Positions 18,265 to 27,620 are shown, counted from the first letter of the stretch. The stretch: 64,000 nucleotides of DNA from JACDAE01 sp963744875 (GCA_963744875.1 CAVUVQ010000009.1:434001-498000), one strand, 5' to 3'. Made by a program: numbers and translations. Notes: generated from the letters alone by a model not told the origin.

Positions 18265-18420
18265 ATGAACCTTTCCTACAAGCTGGTGAGCCCAGAAGAG
18301 GTTGATGCCCTCCACGATATTTTAAGGCTCTGTGGACAAGATATGAAGGATCAACTTGGTCTCAGCCACTGGGTTCCACATCTAGTTGCTTGGTCTTCTT
18401 TACTCAATCGAACTCATTAG
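18265..18420 (+). pseudogene. Remnant of a GNAT-like acetyltransferase gene
   Basis: A 51-codon frame begins MNLSYKLVSPEEVDALHDIL and continues with LCGQDMKDQLGLSHWVP, then loses sense and stops at TAG. The wording resembles the first 35 residues of a GNAT acetyltransferase in which the remaining acetyl-CoA domain is gone. The assignment rests on this short similarity only. Confidence 0.45.
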
Positions 18421-18496
18421 GTCAAAGTCTGACAGTACCTGTTTCACTGTGCTATTGACAAATTCCAATGTTTGATACTACACTACAAACAGTCAC

Positions 18497-18512
18497 TAGA
18501 CAGTTTAGTCTA
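18497..18512. promoter_or_regulatory. Candidate TetR operator
   Basis: TAGAC and GTCTA form an inverted repeat around AGTTTA, 45 bases before the TetR-family start codon, with a TATAGTATAGAT stretch between them that could be the -10. The site is placed for autoregulation. Confidence 0.5.
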
Positions 18513-18556
18513 AGCAGTTTGTATAGTATAGATACACAAGCGAGGATGAGTATAGT

Positions 18557-19408
18557 ATGGCCGACCTCCCCGACAAAGGAAAATGTAAGGGAAGAGAACG
18601 CCTGATCAAGACAGCAGAGAAGCTGGCACAGGCACGTCCTTTTGACGAGATTACGATTGATGAGATCGTCAAAGCGGCGGCACTTTCACGGCCTGCGTTC
18701 TATTACCATTTTGTGGGTGGAAAAGAAGAGTTGCGCGAGGAATTAGTACGCAGTGGCACGATCAGCGCTACCCCTTCTTCTGATACGCGCCAGGCAGTGC
18801 TGGATGCAGCATTACGCGTTTTCGCGCGTGCAGGCATTACCGCAGCAACACTTGACGATATTGCAACCGAAGCAGGGGTTTCACGGAGTGCGCTAAGCTG
18901 GCACTTTCATAGCAAGGGAGATCTCTTGCATGCTATCACTGAGCAAAAGGACTTTCATGCTCAAATACGTGAAGCAATTGAACAGATCACACGTGAAATA
19001 GAGAGCGGGACGCTACACGACGACGAAGAAATTTTACGTCAGATTGCAGGGGCATTCTACGATTTTTTCACAATCCAAAGTGACCTTGCACGTTTGAGCG
19101 TCCTACTAGCTCATACTCATCCTGAAACGGCCCATCTCATTGCCGAGAAAATCACGCGCGGGCGCAAAGGTATCAATGACTATATCAAAAAAAGACAAGA
19201 AGAGGGATGCTTTCGCCGGGACATTGATGCAGCCCTGTTTATTCAGGTACTGGCGATGACATTTGTGATGCGAGCGATAGGAAGAGAAGGGCTCTATGAT
19301 CTGTTGCCTTTTGCCCATCTTTCACGCGAAGAGACCATTAATCAGCTCGTTTCCTTACTTCTTTATGGCATCAAAAAAAGTGATGCGCACGAAACGGCGG
19401 CGACATAA
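18557..19408 (+). CDS. TetR-family regulator with two tandem DNA-binding domains
   Basis: A 283-residue regulator. A first TetR-type HTH spans about residues 12-62 (FDEITIDEIVKAAALSRPAF, then YYHFVGGKEEL). A second, more standard one spans residues 75-125 (TAATLDDIATEAGVSRSALS, then WHFHSKGDLL). Only the second is followed by a helical ligand-binding domain, residues 130-270. TetR proteins normally have one HTH, so this is an N-terminal duplication or fusion. The GAGG site and ATG at 18557 place both domains in one frame without a break. It is followed by MFS and HlyD efflux genes, which it likely represses. Confidence 0.92.
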   Translation: MADLPDKGKCKGRERLIKTAEKLAQARPFDEITIDEIVKAAALSRPAFYYHFVGGKEELREELVRSGTISATPSSDTRQAVLDAALRVFARAGITAATLDDIATEAGVSRSALSWHFHSKGDLLHAITEQKDFHAQIREAIEQITREIESGTLHDDEEILRQIAGAFYDFFTIQSDLARLSVLLAHTHPETAHLIAEKITRGRKGINDYIKKRQEEGCFRRDIDAALFIQVLAMTFVMRAIGREGLYDLLPFAHLSREETINQLVSLLLYGIKKSDAHETAAT

Positions 19409-19496
19409 ACGTCTGTTCGCTGCCAATTAGTAATGTATCAAAACAAAGCTATCAAAAAGCATTACGCAAGCGTCCATCAAAAAGGAGTCTTTCCAC

Positions 19497-21128
19497 ATGC
19501 AAGTCAATGGACAAGCTCTAAGACAGAGTGGAAGATTAGATTACAAGTGGGTTGTTGCAATGGTTGTGATCCTGGGTGTTTTTATGAGTATCCTGGATCA
19601 AACGATCGTCAATATCGCTATCCCACGTCTTCAAACCGCGTTCGGTGCGGATATACATTTAGTGCAGTGGGTCCTGACGGGCTATATTCTCACACTGGGT
19701 ATCATCACACCAACGTCGGCTTATTTCTCTGAAAGATTCGGTATCAAACGCTACTATATCGCCTCACTCGCAGCCTTTACACTCGGCTCTGCATTGTGTG
19801 GAATATCGTGGAGCCTTCCAGTACTGATCTTTTTCCGTGTTCTTCAGGGAGCTGGCGGTGCAGCGCTCTTTCCGCTCTCTCTCACGTTACTTTTTCGCGA
19901 GTTTCCTCCTCAAGAACGCGGCACCGCAATGGGCTTCTTTGGTATTCCAACACTGCTGGCCCCCGCGCTCGGTCCTACCCTCGGTGGGTACCTGGTAACT
20001 TACGCAGACTGGCAATCCATCTTCTTTATCAATGTGCCGATTGGTATTTTCGCAATCATTCTGGCTACAATTTACCTGCACGACGCGCAACCAGGACCAC
20101 GCACACGCTTCGATTTTATGGGATTCTTCTTCGCAGCGCTCGGCCTGGGAACATTCTTGTATGCCCTCTCAGACGCCAGCACCGATGGCTGGGGATCCTC
20201 CACTGTGCTTGGCTGTATGGCGGTAGGGATTATCTCACTCGCCATCTTTATATTCGTTGAACTGAACATTATTCGTCACGAAGGCCAACCACTACTCGAC
20301 CTACGGGTCTTTGCGAACGGCCCATTTCGCGCCAGTACGATCGCGAATATCTTCGTGACGTTCAGCCTGTTCGGGGGCATCTTTCTCTTCCCAATCTACT
20401 TGCAGAATATCCGTAGTCTGAGCGCCTTTCAGGCTGGTTTGACCCTGCTACCACAAGCTATTGCTTCCATGGTCGCTGTTCTCATTGGTGGACGGCTGGT
20501 AGATCGTGTGGGGGTACGCGCAGTTATTGTGCCTGGATTGCTCATCCTGACCGTCGCGACATGGCAACTCACATTTATTACTGCCTATTCCCCACTGAGC
20601 TGGCTGCAAATTATACTGGTGCTGCGCGGACTGGCCCTTGGACTGTGTGTACAGCCACTCATCGTTGCAAGCCTGTCAGAGATCAGTCCACGCTTGTTGG
20701 CACAGGCTTCTTCTATGAATACCGTTACACGTTCAGTTGCCAGCTCACTGGGAATCGCAATTCTGGCTACGCTGGTACAGACACAGAATCGGGTTCATTT
20801 CGCGTATCTCGCTGAACGCGTCACGGCAACATCGCGCCTTGGCCTGTTATACCCACAATTGCAGGCATTATTCGTTGCACACGGAGCCTCTTTAAGTAGT
20901 GCACAGTCTGACGCACTGCAAACTATTGCAGGCTTGCTACTCCAACAATCTTATGTACTTGCCATCCAAAATGCATTCAGCGTCACCGTTGGCATATGCG
21001 TCCTGGCAATTATTGCAGTGTTGTTCGTGCGTGGTAGACGTAAACCAACACGCGTTGCAGGAAATTCTAATCGTCCAGAGGCGGTTCAAGAAGAGGAAGC
21101 CGACTGGTCAATGATAGTTGTGGAGTGA
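19497..21128 (+). CDS. DHA2-family MFS multidrug exporter (EmrB/QacA type)
   Basis: A 543-residue proton-driven drug exporter with about 14 transmembrane helices. MSILDQTIVNIAIPRL in helix 1 carries the DHA2 motif D1. The antiporter motif C is GFFGIPTLLAPALGPTLGGY in helix 5, and RVLQGAGGAALFPLSL is motif B with its Arg. AGGAG lies 10 bases before the ATG. It is 88 bases after the TetR gene and 96 bases before the HlyD-like gene, so the three look like one efflux operon. The substrate cannot be told from sequence. Confidence 0.93.
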   Translation: MQVNGQALRQSGRLDYKWVVAMVVILGVFMSILDQTIVNIAIPRLQTAFGADIHLVQWVLTGYILTLGIITPTSAYFSERFGIKRYYIASLAAFTLGSALCGISWSLPVLIFFRVLQGAGGAALFPLSLTLLFREFPPQERGTAMGFFGIPTLLAPALGPTLGGYLVTYADWQSIFFINVPIGIFAIILATIYLHDAQPGPRTRFDFMGFFFAALGLGTFLYALSDASTDGWGSSTVLGCMAVGIISLAIFIFVELNIIRHEGQPLLDLRVFANGPFRASTIANIFVTFSLFGGIFLFPIYLQNIRSLSAFQAGLTLLPQAIASMVAVLIGGRLVDRVGVRAVIVPGLLILTVATWQLTFITAYSPLSWLQIILVLRGLALGLCVQPLIVASLSEISPRLLAQASSMNTVTRSVASSLGIAILATLVQTQNRVHFAYLAERVTATSRLGLLYPQLQALFVAHGASLSSAQSDALQTIAGLLLQQSYVLAIQNAFSVTVGICVLAIIAVLFVRGRRKPTRVAGNSNRPEAVQEEEADWSMIVVE

Positions 21129-21224
21129 CATAACACAATCCAGACAAAATTACATAAAGCGGGCGACATACATGTAGCCCATACCGTTTGAAAAACAGCA
21201 GTGAATAGAACAAGGAGATTACCG

Positions 21225-21896
21225 ATGCGTCGCATGATTCTCGTTCCAGTACTAATCGTACTCGCACTCTTCGCCATTGCAGGTGGCGTGGGATATTTAA
21301 TTTACAATAATTACATGTACTATAGCACCGATGATGCCCAGGTCACTGGCAACGTCGTTTCCATTAACGCTCTCGCCACTGGTGAGCTAACTACTTTGAA
21401 CGTCGCGCTGGGAGATAGCGTTACCGCAGGTCAGACCATCGCAACCATTACACCAATCGCAGCGACTGGTGCGACTGGTGTAGCGACAAAGGTTCAAACG
21501 ATTGACATCACCAGTCCAATTGCAGGCAAGGTTATTCAGACATCGGCCATCTCAGGGCAGACTGTCAGCGTAGGTCTTCCACTCGTTCAACTGGTTGATC
21601 CAAATTCGCTCACGATCACTGCCTACATCAACGAAGGTTCAATCAATAATATTAAGCCTGGGCAGGATGTCGATGTCAAAATCGATGCCTATAGCGATAC
21701 GAATTTTACTGGCAAAGTGCAGCAGATCGTGCAGGCGGCAGCCAGTACGTTCTCGTTACTTCCCACACAGGACAACGCCAGCGGCAACTTTACTAAAGTC
21801 GGACAGCGCATCCCTGTGATCATTACACTTGATGGCAATGGTGGAAAAGCTCTCGCCCCCAATATGAGTGCAACTACGGTCATCCATATTCATTAG
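21225..21896 (+). CDS. HlyD/EmrA-like membrane fusion protein
   Basis: A 223-residue adaptor with one N-terminal transmembrane helix (residues 4-26) and an outside biotinyl-lipoyl/beta-barrel part. STDDAQVTGNVVSINALATG is the typical start of EmrA-type adaptors; LNVALGDSVTAGQTIATI and SPIAGKVIQT are the two lipoyl half-motifs. The coiled-coil hairpin usually found between the halves is almost absent, so the protein is short for the family; this fits a cell without an outer membrane. The ATG at 21225 is chosen over the upstream GTG at 21201 because AAGGAG lies 8 bases before it. Confidence 0.88.
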   Translation: MRRMILVPVLIVLALFAIAGGVGYLIYNNYMYYSTDDAQVTGNVVSINALATGELTTLNVALGDSVTAGQTIATITPIAATGATGVATKVQTIDITSPIAGKVIQTSAISGQTVSVGLPLVQLVDPNSLTITAYINEGSINNIKPGQDVDVKIDAYSDTNFTGKVQQIVQAAASTFSLLPTQDNASGNFTKVGQRIPVIITLDGNGGKALAPNMSATTVIHIH

Positions 21897-21906
21897 AACC
21901 CCGCAG

Positions 21907-21940
21907 AGAGGGAGAAGCTCGTTTGCACTATTCTCCCTCT
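21907..21940 (+). terminator. Intercistronic hairpin in the efflux operon
   Basis: AGAGGGAGAA and TTCTCCCTCT form a perfect 10-bp stem with a 14-base loop between the HlyD-like gene and the next gene, 10 bases after the stop. There is no T-run, so it may be an attenuator or RNA-stabilising element. Confidence 0.5.
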
Positions 21941-21958
21941 CCGTGAAAGGAGCTTGTC

Positions 21959-22405
21959 GTGAACCTGTTAGTTGTTGGAGGATTATTCATCATCGGCATA
22001 CTTGCTCTCGTCTCACTCGTTTTTGTGATAAGGAGCGAAACAGCCGCACAAAAGAGCGTCAACATGCCTCCACCAGTGCCCACCGAACAGGAAGAGCCTG
22101 AAATAGATACCATTGCAGATCAACCCTCACCTGCGGGAGAAGTTCCGAGCACAGCAGATGAGGAAACAACGCTTGTAGGGAACCATGCGGTGGATGAGTG
22201 GCAACCGTTGGTAAATGGGCAACTTTATGAATTGAAAAACGAACTACGTAGCCTTCATGGACAGGCGCAGGGATTAGAACAACGCCTTAAAACCATAGTT
22301 GATATGGTCGAACGCATCGAGCAGGCGCAGAATGGTCGTTTTCCAATTGAAGGGCAACCCTCCGATACTATAACTCCTGCTGCACGTCAGGTTGCTTCTC
22401 AATAA
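21959..22405 (+). CDS. Small single-pass membrane protein with coiled coil
   Basis: A 148-residue protein of unknown function. An N-terminal transmembrane helix (residues 2-25) is followed by an acidic, Pro/Glu/Thr-rich segment and then a probable coiled coil, residues 85-122 (YELKNELRSLHGQAQGLEQR). GTG at 21959 has AAAGGAG 7 bases upstream. It follows the efflux genes on the same strand and could be an accessory part, but nothing in it shows this. Its last 7 bases overlap the convergent DUF5946-like gene. Confidence 0.75.
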   Translation: MNLLVVGGLFIIGILALVSLVFVIRSETAAQKSVNMPPPVPTEQEEPEIDTIADQPSPAGEVPSTADEETTLVGNHAVDEWQPLVNGQLYELKNELRSLHGQAQGLEQRLKTIVDMVERIEQAQNGRFPIEGQPSDTITPAARQVASQ

Positions 22406-22851
22406 CGTACTGGGAGGATCAGAGCTTCCATCTGTGTTAAGGTTGCACGTGCCCAGCACCTGATTTGCTCACAATACTTTTCAGGATCGTGAGTGCTTTG
22501 GACAACATCTGCAATCGTCATGGACCAGGCAACTTTGGGCAAAGGTGGCGCATCGGCTCGCCTTGTAACCTTCCAGGTACGATTAGGACGGTTCGCTGTT
22601 CGTGCAGCACGTTGGCGAATTTGTGACCCAGTGAGTTCTTCGTCAAAATATGCCTTAAGAGTTGCTTGCGTCCAGATAAGCGCCTCATCGCTATAGCGTT
22701 CATGCTGAAGCATAAAGCAAGTAACTGTGAGATAATGAACTTGGCCATAAGCAGGATCAGTAAATTCAAGGTTCAGAACCTCATCAAAAATTGACTGGCA
22801 AGTGCTTCCTTCTGGAAGCACAGCACCACACACTGAACAGATTGTCGACAT
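22399..22851 (-). CDS. DUF5946-like protein
   Basis: A 150-residue soluble protein. It opens with a Cys motif CSVCGAVLPEGSTC followed by QSIFDEVLNLEFTDPAYG and a helical body with YLTVTCFMLQHERYSDEA, the pattern I associate with DUF5946 proteins common in Ktedonobacteria. The Cys pairs may bind zinc. The ATG at 22851 (AGGTG 6 bases upstream) is preferred to the GTG at 22860. The function is unknown. It overlaps the convergent gene by 7 bases and lies 21 bases after the P-loop kinase-like gene on the same strand. Confidence 0.75.
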   Translation of the reverse strand: MSTICSVCGAVLPEGSTCQSIFDEVLNLEFTDPAYGQVHYLTVTCFMLQHERYSDEALIWTQATLKAYFDEELTGSQIRQRAARTANRPNRTWKVTRRADAPPLPKVAWSMTIADVVQSTHDPEKYCEQIRCWARATLTQMEALILPVRY

Positions 22852-22872
22852 CTTATTCACCTGTCTTCACTA

Positions 22873-23547
22873 TTATAGCAAGAAATGTTGCCTGCTTATC
22901 TCAACATTTTCAGCAAGAGTATGCTTCCCATCAACCACAAGTATATCTAATGCTAACTTTGCCGTTTCCTGAATCACAAAAGAGGCAAAACCAATATCTC
23001 GCTCCATCCAGTTCTTGAAGGCTTGTTCTGGATCACTACAATCTTTTACTACATCCTTTGCCCACATGCGATTAGAGTAGTGATCCAATTGAAACTCTCT
23101 AGTAGGTACAACCCATAGTGCATGCTGAGAGTTGAGCAAAAGCGGCTTTACACATTCAGGAAGCAATGCAGCTCCCTCAACGAGAATAGGTTTTGATCCG
23201 GGCAGGCAAAGTAGTTCATCGAGAAACAGAGGGAATTCCTCACGGTAGAGGGCTATCTCTTCTGCTATCTGTTGCTCTACAGGCCGCCACATCCACAATT
23301 CTTCGCACGACAGATGCACTAATTTGTGGAAGATTGGTTGCTGCTCCAGTGTTACGATCTTCTCATGACGAAAAAAAGCATCATCGCAGCGATATAACTG
23401 GAATCCATATGTTTGCACCAGACGATCAGCAATCGAACTTTTGCCTGCACAGGGCGAACCGCCTAACCAATAAATATGAGCAAGCTGATGTCTCAATGTT
23501 TCTAGACGACTTTTTCCCATTATATTTACGTTAATCGCACTCAACAT
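22873..23547 (-). CDS. P-loop NTPase, small-molecule kinase-like
   Basis: A 224-residue P-loop protein. The Walker A motif is WLGGSPCAGKSSIADRL at about residues 28-44, followed by YRCDDAFF, an Asp pair at the usual acceptor position. ILVEGAALLPECV forms the next strand. The overall order resembles adenylate-kinase-like or chloramphenicol-phosphotransferase-like enzymes. The substrate is unknown. The start is uncertain: the ATG at 23547 has a weak AGG, and a second ATG at 23520 lacks a clear site. Confidence 0.75.
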   Translation of the reverse strand: MLSAINVNIMGKSRLETLRHQLAHIYWLGGSPCAGKSSIADRLVQTYGFQLYRCDDAFFRHEKIVTLEQQPIFHKLVHLSCEELWMWRPVEQQIAEEIALYREEFPLFLDELLCLPGSKPILVEGAALLPECVKPLLLNSQHALWVVPTREFQLDHYSNRMWAKDVVKDCSDPEQAFKNWMERDIGFASFVIQETAKLALDILVVDGKHTLAENVEISRQHFLL

Positions 23548-23578
23548 AGCCTATAACACTTACAAAGAATTAATAATA

Positions 23579-24154
23579 TTATATTCCTACTCTGCGAAAG
23601 AGTCCAGGATAATCCAACACAAGTCCATCCTCATCGACGGGAAGTTCGGCGCTAAACGTGCTCGTTCCATTCCTGAGGCTTTCAAAGAGGTATCGTCCTC
23701 CAGCAGGCGTAACGTCTAAGCAGGTGTAGCGTTGTTCAGTAACCTCCACCTGCATTTGCGGAATAGCAATATAGGCCATATTGAGGGTTGCAATAGAATA
23801 TTGTTGAAGTGCAAGACGACGGATAGGCAAAGTATTAGTGAAGGGAGTGGCCGAAATATCGACATCCAGGCACCCTTGAAGGGAAGAGATTATCTCTCCC
23901 CCCTCAGTTGTCCATGTCCCTTCTTCATCAATGAAGAGATAGAGTGATTGAGATGAACCATCCAGAAGATTGACATGAACAGATTGGAGTCTCCATTGAG
24001 CATTGCAGCGAATTTCGTAGTGGATGCGAAACGGCTTTTGCTCCTGTACGCCAAGAATTATGCTATCCGCGACAATGCCATCTGGCAATTGAAGCAGGCG
24101 CAAGTACTCGAGTCCTGGTTCCTCCTGGGAAGACCACATGATCTGTCGTTCCAT
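23579..24154 (-). CDS. Putative glycolipid-binding family protein
   Basis: A 191-residue protein that fits the putative glycolipid-binding family (PA1994-like, PF06475). It begins with IMWSSQEEPGLEYLRL and continues with PFRIHYEIRCNAQWRLQSVH, EGTWTTEGG, LQGCLDVDISATPFTNTLPIRR, the last being the most typical phrase of the family, and ends with DEDGLVLDYPGLFRR. The ATG at 24154 has GAGG 9 bases upstream. Its first 92 bases lie inside the extended 3' end of galK. The biological role of the family is not settled. Confidence 0.8.
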   Translation of the reverse strand: MERQIMWSSQEEPGLEYLRLLQLPDGIVADSIILGVQEQKPFRIHYEIRCNAQWRLQSVHVNLLDGSSQSLYLFIDEEGTWTTEGGEIISSLQGCLDVDISATPFTNTLPIRRLALQQYSIATLNMAYIAIPQMQVEVTEQRYTCLDVTPAGGRYLFESLRNGTSTFSAELPVDEDGLVLDYPGLFRRVGI

Positions 24155-25451
24155 GTTTCTCATCCTCAAATGGTAGAAGGCTCAATGCGCAGATGGCTTG
24201 CCCCGGTCCACCTGCGGCCCGACAAATATCAATCGTTGCTTGCCGACCAGCACGTTCTGGATAATATTTTTCAACAGCCTGGCGCAAAGGCTCTATCGCC
24301 TCGTTATGCACCAGATTGATGGTGCACCCGCCAAAACCTCCACCGAGCATACGCGCACCCAGGACACCATCCACGGAATGAGCAATATCGACCAGAATGT
24401 CCAGCTCAAGGCAACTGACCTGATACTCATCACGCAAACCCGCATGACCAAGCCAGAGAATAGGTCCGACAGCCTCAATATCACCCTTCTCTAAGGCTGC
24501 GGCTACCTGAAAAACGCGCTCATCCTCGGCAATAATGTAGCCTGCACGTTTACGTAAAATTTCAGGCAAGCGATCTTTATACTGCGCAAACTGTGCGGGC
24601 GTGATATCTCTTAACGCCTTGATCTGTTGCGCACTGTCTGGATCATCGGATACGATCATATCGCGGAGAAGCTTTGTGGCCTCTTCACATTGTTGTCGCC
24701 GCTCATTGTAGGCGGAGGAAGCCAGTTCGCGTCGCACATTTGTATCAATCACCATCAGAGAGATGCCTGGAGTATCGAAGGGAATATAACGATACTCATA
24801 GGAGCGACAATCGAGTAACGCTGCTTTTCCTGGTCGCCCGATACACGACGCAGCCTGGTCAAGGATACCTGAGCGCAAACCGGAAGCAGCATGCTCGGCC
24901 CGCTGGCATACGGCTGCGACCTGCATCGGGGTAAGGGTTGCATCAGTTGTGCCGATAGTAAACGTATTCCCTGAGAAGAAGGAGCAAGCCTGGGCGGTTG
25001 CAACTTCCAGCGAGGCCGATGAACTCATACCACTACCCAGAGGAACATCTCCACCCACAACGGCATCAAAGCCGTGCAACGGTATCCCCTCGCGTCTTAA
25101 TTCGCTCGCGACTCCCAGGATGTAGCGTGCCCAGGCCGGCAGATCGGTTCGCTGTGCATCAAACGTCTCGGGCAATCCCACGAGGGAAAACTGGGCTGAC
25201 TGCTCAAAATGTTGTGACCAGAGGCGTATTGTTTGATCAGTACGCATGCGACCGGCAAAGGCGGCCACGCGATCAACCGCCGCTGGCAAAACAAAACCTT
25301 CGTTATAATCTGTGTGCTCACCAATGATGTTGACACGCCCTGGTGCCCACGCCGCACCCAATGGACCGGCATATAGTACCTGATCGTTAAAGGCGACCGG
25401 GAATTTTTCTAATGCCGACAATGCGGGTTTTGGAAACGTCTTAGTATCCAT
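24063..25451 (-). CDS. galK: Galactokinase
   Basis: A 462-residue GHMP kinase that phosphorylates galactose to galactose 1-phosphate in the Leloir pathway. The signature GRVNIIGEHTDYNEG is at residues 38-52, the ATP loop GSGMSSSASLE near 142, the catalytic Asp region SGILDQAAS near 199, and GGGFGGCTINLV near 367. The normal family end comes at about DICRAAGG; here some 45 further residues continue into the next gene, which suggests that an original stop was lost or shifted. It lies 6 bases after galT. Confidence 0.93.
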   Translation of the reverse strand: MDTKTFPKPALSALEKFPVAFNDQVLYAGPLGAAWAPGRVNIIGEHTDYNEGFVLPAAVDRVAAFAGRMRTDQTIRLWSQHFEQSAQFSLVGLPETFDAQRTDLPAWARYILGVASELRREGIPLHGFDAVVGGDVPLGSGMSSSASLEVATAQACSFFSGNTFTIGTTDATLTPMQVAAVCQRAEHAASGLRSGILDQAASCIGRPGKAALLDCRSYEYRYIPFDTPGISLMVIDTNVRRELASSAYNERRQQCEEATKLLRDMIVSDDPDSAQQIKALRDITPAQFAQYKDRLPEILRKRAGYIIAEDERVFQVAAALEKGDIEAVGPILWLGHAGLRDEYQVSCLELDILVDIAHSVDGVLGARMLGGGFGGCTINLVHNEAIEPLRQAVEKYYPERAGRQATIDICRAAGGPGQAICALSLLPFEDEKHGTTDHVVFPGGTRTRVLAPASIARWHCRG

Positions 25452-25457
25452 AAATGA

Positions 25458-26369
25458 TCATGCCTCTTTCTTTGCAATTGCGGTACGTAGCTCCTCTGCT
25501 TTCTGCACTGGCGAAGAATCGTTTGTCCACAGACTCCAGAGAGCTTCTGAAGATGCCGCAAACTTCAATTTGCCGGGTGCACGTCCAATGGCCTGAATCT
25601 CGATATGGCAATGAAAGCGTTCATCGGCCAACTGATGCAATCCCATCAAATATGGCATAGGGGCCATCGCTCCATCGAACAAAGCATTAAAGCCATTGAT
25701 GACCTGGAGTAATATGGCTGCCAGATCGCGCAATTCGTCATCCTGCATCAGTGCAAGATTTGCCACATGGCGTCGCGGATAGAGATGCGTCTCATAAGGA
25801 TAACGAACATAGGGCGGGAGAAATGCCTGCCAGGTTGTATTGGCAGTAACCTGATGGGGGCCATCATTCAGTTCTGTGCGCACACGACAGAAAGGACACC
25901 CGCGCCCGGCCTCGTCTTCCTCGACAACGGTTTCTAACTCACGTTCTAGCGTTGGAGGGATGACTGAGACCCCATATGCCTGACCGTGAGGGTGGTGTTG
26001 GGTCTGCCCTATTGCTTCGCCACTATTCTCGAAAATCATGACGGTAGGATAGCGCGAGGCAACATCGAGGTAGAGATCACGCCACAACCGCGTAACGGCA
26101 TGCACATCATCAACCGAGAGTTGCGTAAAAGTACGCTGATGCTCGCGACTATAAATAACCACATATGCTTCACCAACGGGCGCTTGCAAGGGCGGGAAAT
26201 CATTTGGGTGTAGCCACACTTTGGTATCTGGACTCACACGACCACTGGTAATATCAGCACAAAAAGGGCATTCATTGGTCCCCTCACGCCTGTTCATACG
26301 ATGCGGTGCGTTCACCAGATACTGCCGTAAAATAGGGTTCCAGATCAAGGGAGTTGCGCGTTGTTCCAT
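25458..26369 (-). CDS. galT: Galactose-1-phosphate uridylyltransferase
   Basis: A 303-residue enzyme of the Leloir pathway, partner of galK. The active-site motif HHPHGQ with the nucleophilic His is in GQTQHHPHGQAYG. CPFC occurs twice, in NECPFCADI and RGCPFCRV, giving probable zinc ligands. YPYETHLYPRRH is the second conserved block and FHCHIEI the last. It is somewhat shorter than the usual 340-350. The ATG at 26369 has AGGTGG 10 bases upstream; the frame is open to 26426, but that part is not conserved. Confidence 0.93.
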   Translation of the reverse strand: MEQRATPLIWNPILRQYLVNAPHRMNRREGTNECPFCADITSGRVSPDTKVWLHPNDFPPLQAPVGEAYVVIYSREHQRTFTQLSVDDVHAVTRLWRDLYLDVASRYPTVMIFENSGEAIGQTQHHPHGQAYGVSVIPPTLERELETVVEEDEAGRGCPFCRVRTELNDGPHQVTANTTWQAFLPPYVRYPYETHLYPRRHVANLALMQDDELRDLAAILLQVINGFNALFDGAMAPMPYLMGLHQLADERFHCHIEIQAIGRAPGKLKFAASSEALWSLWTNDSSPVQKAEELRTAIAKKEA

Positions 26370-26383
26370 TATAATTATACCAC

Positions 26384-26956
26384 CTATGGATGATGTTGTA
26401 TCGTTTGTGTACCCATCAGCACACAACGACCCTGACGAGCCAATTCTGCAAGCAGTTCGCCTTTATCGATGAAGCCACCATCATCTCCTGATGCAAATAG
26501 CCACTCATCCCAGGTCGCCTTATCTGTAAAAAGCGCCCAGGCTACAGAAGCGATCTGTGTTTTAACACTGCGCATCAATTCACGCGCATGTTCAAAACCT
26601 GGCTCCAATGCCTGTACTGACGGTAAGCTTGCGTCATTGAGTGCCTCAAAGGTACGAAGCGAGCACACTTCACCCCTGACAACCTCACCCACAAAACCTA
26701 GCACGAGCGCATCACGATCCGGGGTAACAGCTTCAGACGCTTCTTCTCCATCTACAATCGGCTCCCACACCCCGACCAGCAACGTACAATGGGTGGGCAA
26801 GCTTCGCAGGAAATGGTCGATCTGCTGTTTATTCCAGCCGTGCCACGAGTAGGTCTCAGCGTTTTGCTCAAGACGGAAGGCAATATCCAATAATGACCGC
26901 GCCGCGTTCCATAGAGGCGCGTCGGCATCCAGTACCGATAATTCTTCTGCTAACAC
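26384..26956 (-). CDS. Hypothetical protein at the head of the gal operon
   Basis: A 190-residue acidic soluble protein I do not recognise. It has a helical look (LWNAARSLLDIAFRLEQNAE) and a possible central strand pair, ALVLGFVGEVVRGEV. GTG at 26956 has GGAGAG 6 bases upstream and is a better start than the GTG at 27004, which has no ribosome site. It ends 14 bases before galT, so it is probably co-transcribed with the galactose genes. Confidence 0.65.
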   Translation of the reverse strand: MLAEELSVLDADAPLWNAARSLLDIAFRLEQNAETYSWHGWNKQQIDHFLRSLPTHCTLLVGVWEPIVDGEEASEAVTPDRDALVLGFVGEVVRGEVCSLRTFEALNDASLPSVQALEPGFEHARELMRSVKTQIASVAWALFTDKATWDEWLFASGDDGGFIDKGELLAELARQGRCVLMGTQTIQHHP

Positions 26957-27148
26957 GAAAAACTCTCCAGCAAAGATTAAAATGAGTGGATAACGTCTTT
27001 TCACAGTTGCCTGAAAAGGGGCGTTTACCGCTCACCTTGGCATACTTACTTAAGTATACATTACGGAACGTGATCATGTTATATAATGGAGGCAATGTCG
27101 ATATGCCTTCGCCTTATAAAATGTGGTGAGCTTCAGAAGGAAGAAGCG

Positions 27149-27445
27149 ATGAACACACATATACTTTCCATTGGCCTGGGGATAGTAGGCCCGCTAGGGC
27201 TGCTGACATTGCTCATCCTGGCTGGAATCGTCATACAACGCTACTGGGGCTGCCGCATGGGAAGTCTACGCTGGCACATGCGCAATCTACGCTTCAAACA
27301 GATCTCTGCTATTGCCAGTTTTTTCTGCTTTGCTATGGCTGGAAGCTATGGGGTTATTCAAGAGGTATGGGCACTTATTTATCTACTTATTGCCCTCAAA
27401 ACCGGGACATGGTGGATACGCATTGCTATCAGTCAGAGGGCATGA
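27149..27445 (+). CDS. Small membrane protein, two helices
   Basis: A 98-residue hypothetical protein with transmembrane segments at about residues 6-29 and 55-85 and a basic stretch between them (YWGCRMGSLRWHMRNLRFKQ). The ATG at 27149 follows GAAGGAAG. No family was recognised. It is divergent from the gal operon. Confidence 0.6.
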   Translation: MNTHILSIGLGIVGPLGLLTLLILAGIVIQRYWGCRMGSLRWHMRNLRFKQISAIASFFCFAMAGSYGVIQEVWALIYLLIALKTGTWWIRIAISQRA

Positions 27446-27620
27446 CGAGTTGAGCAATTACACTATGTTTTATAGATTATAATGGGTGCCGTAAACGTGG
27501 CCCCTACAATATTCCCGCTAAAAAGCGTGATGCAAGAAATTGCTGTGCAGGGACGTTTATTCAGGCAAAACAGCGTTACGCCAGACAAGCAAAACAAGGC
27601 ATTGAGCAAGGAGCAAGCGT

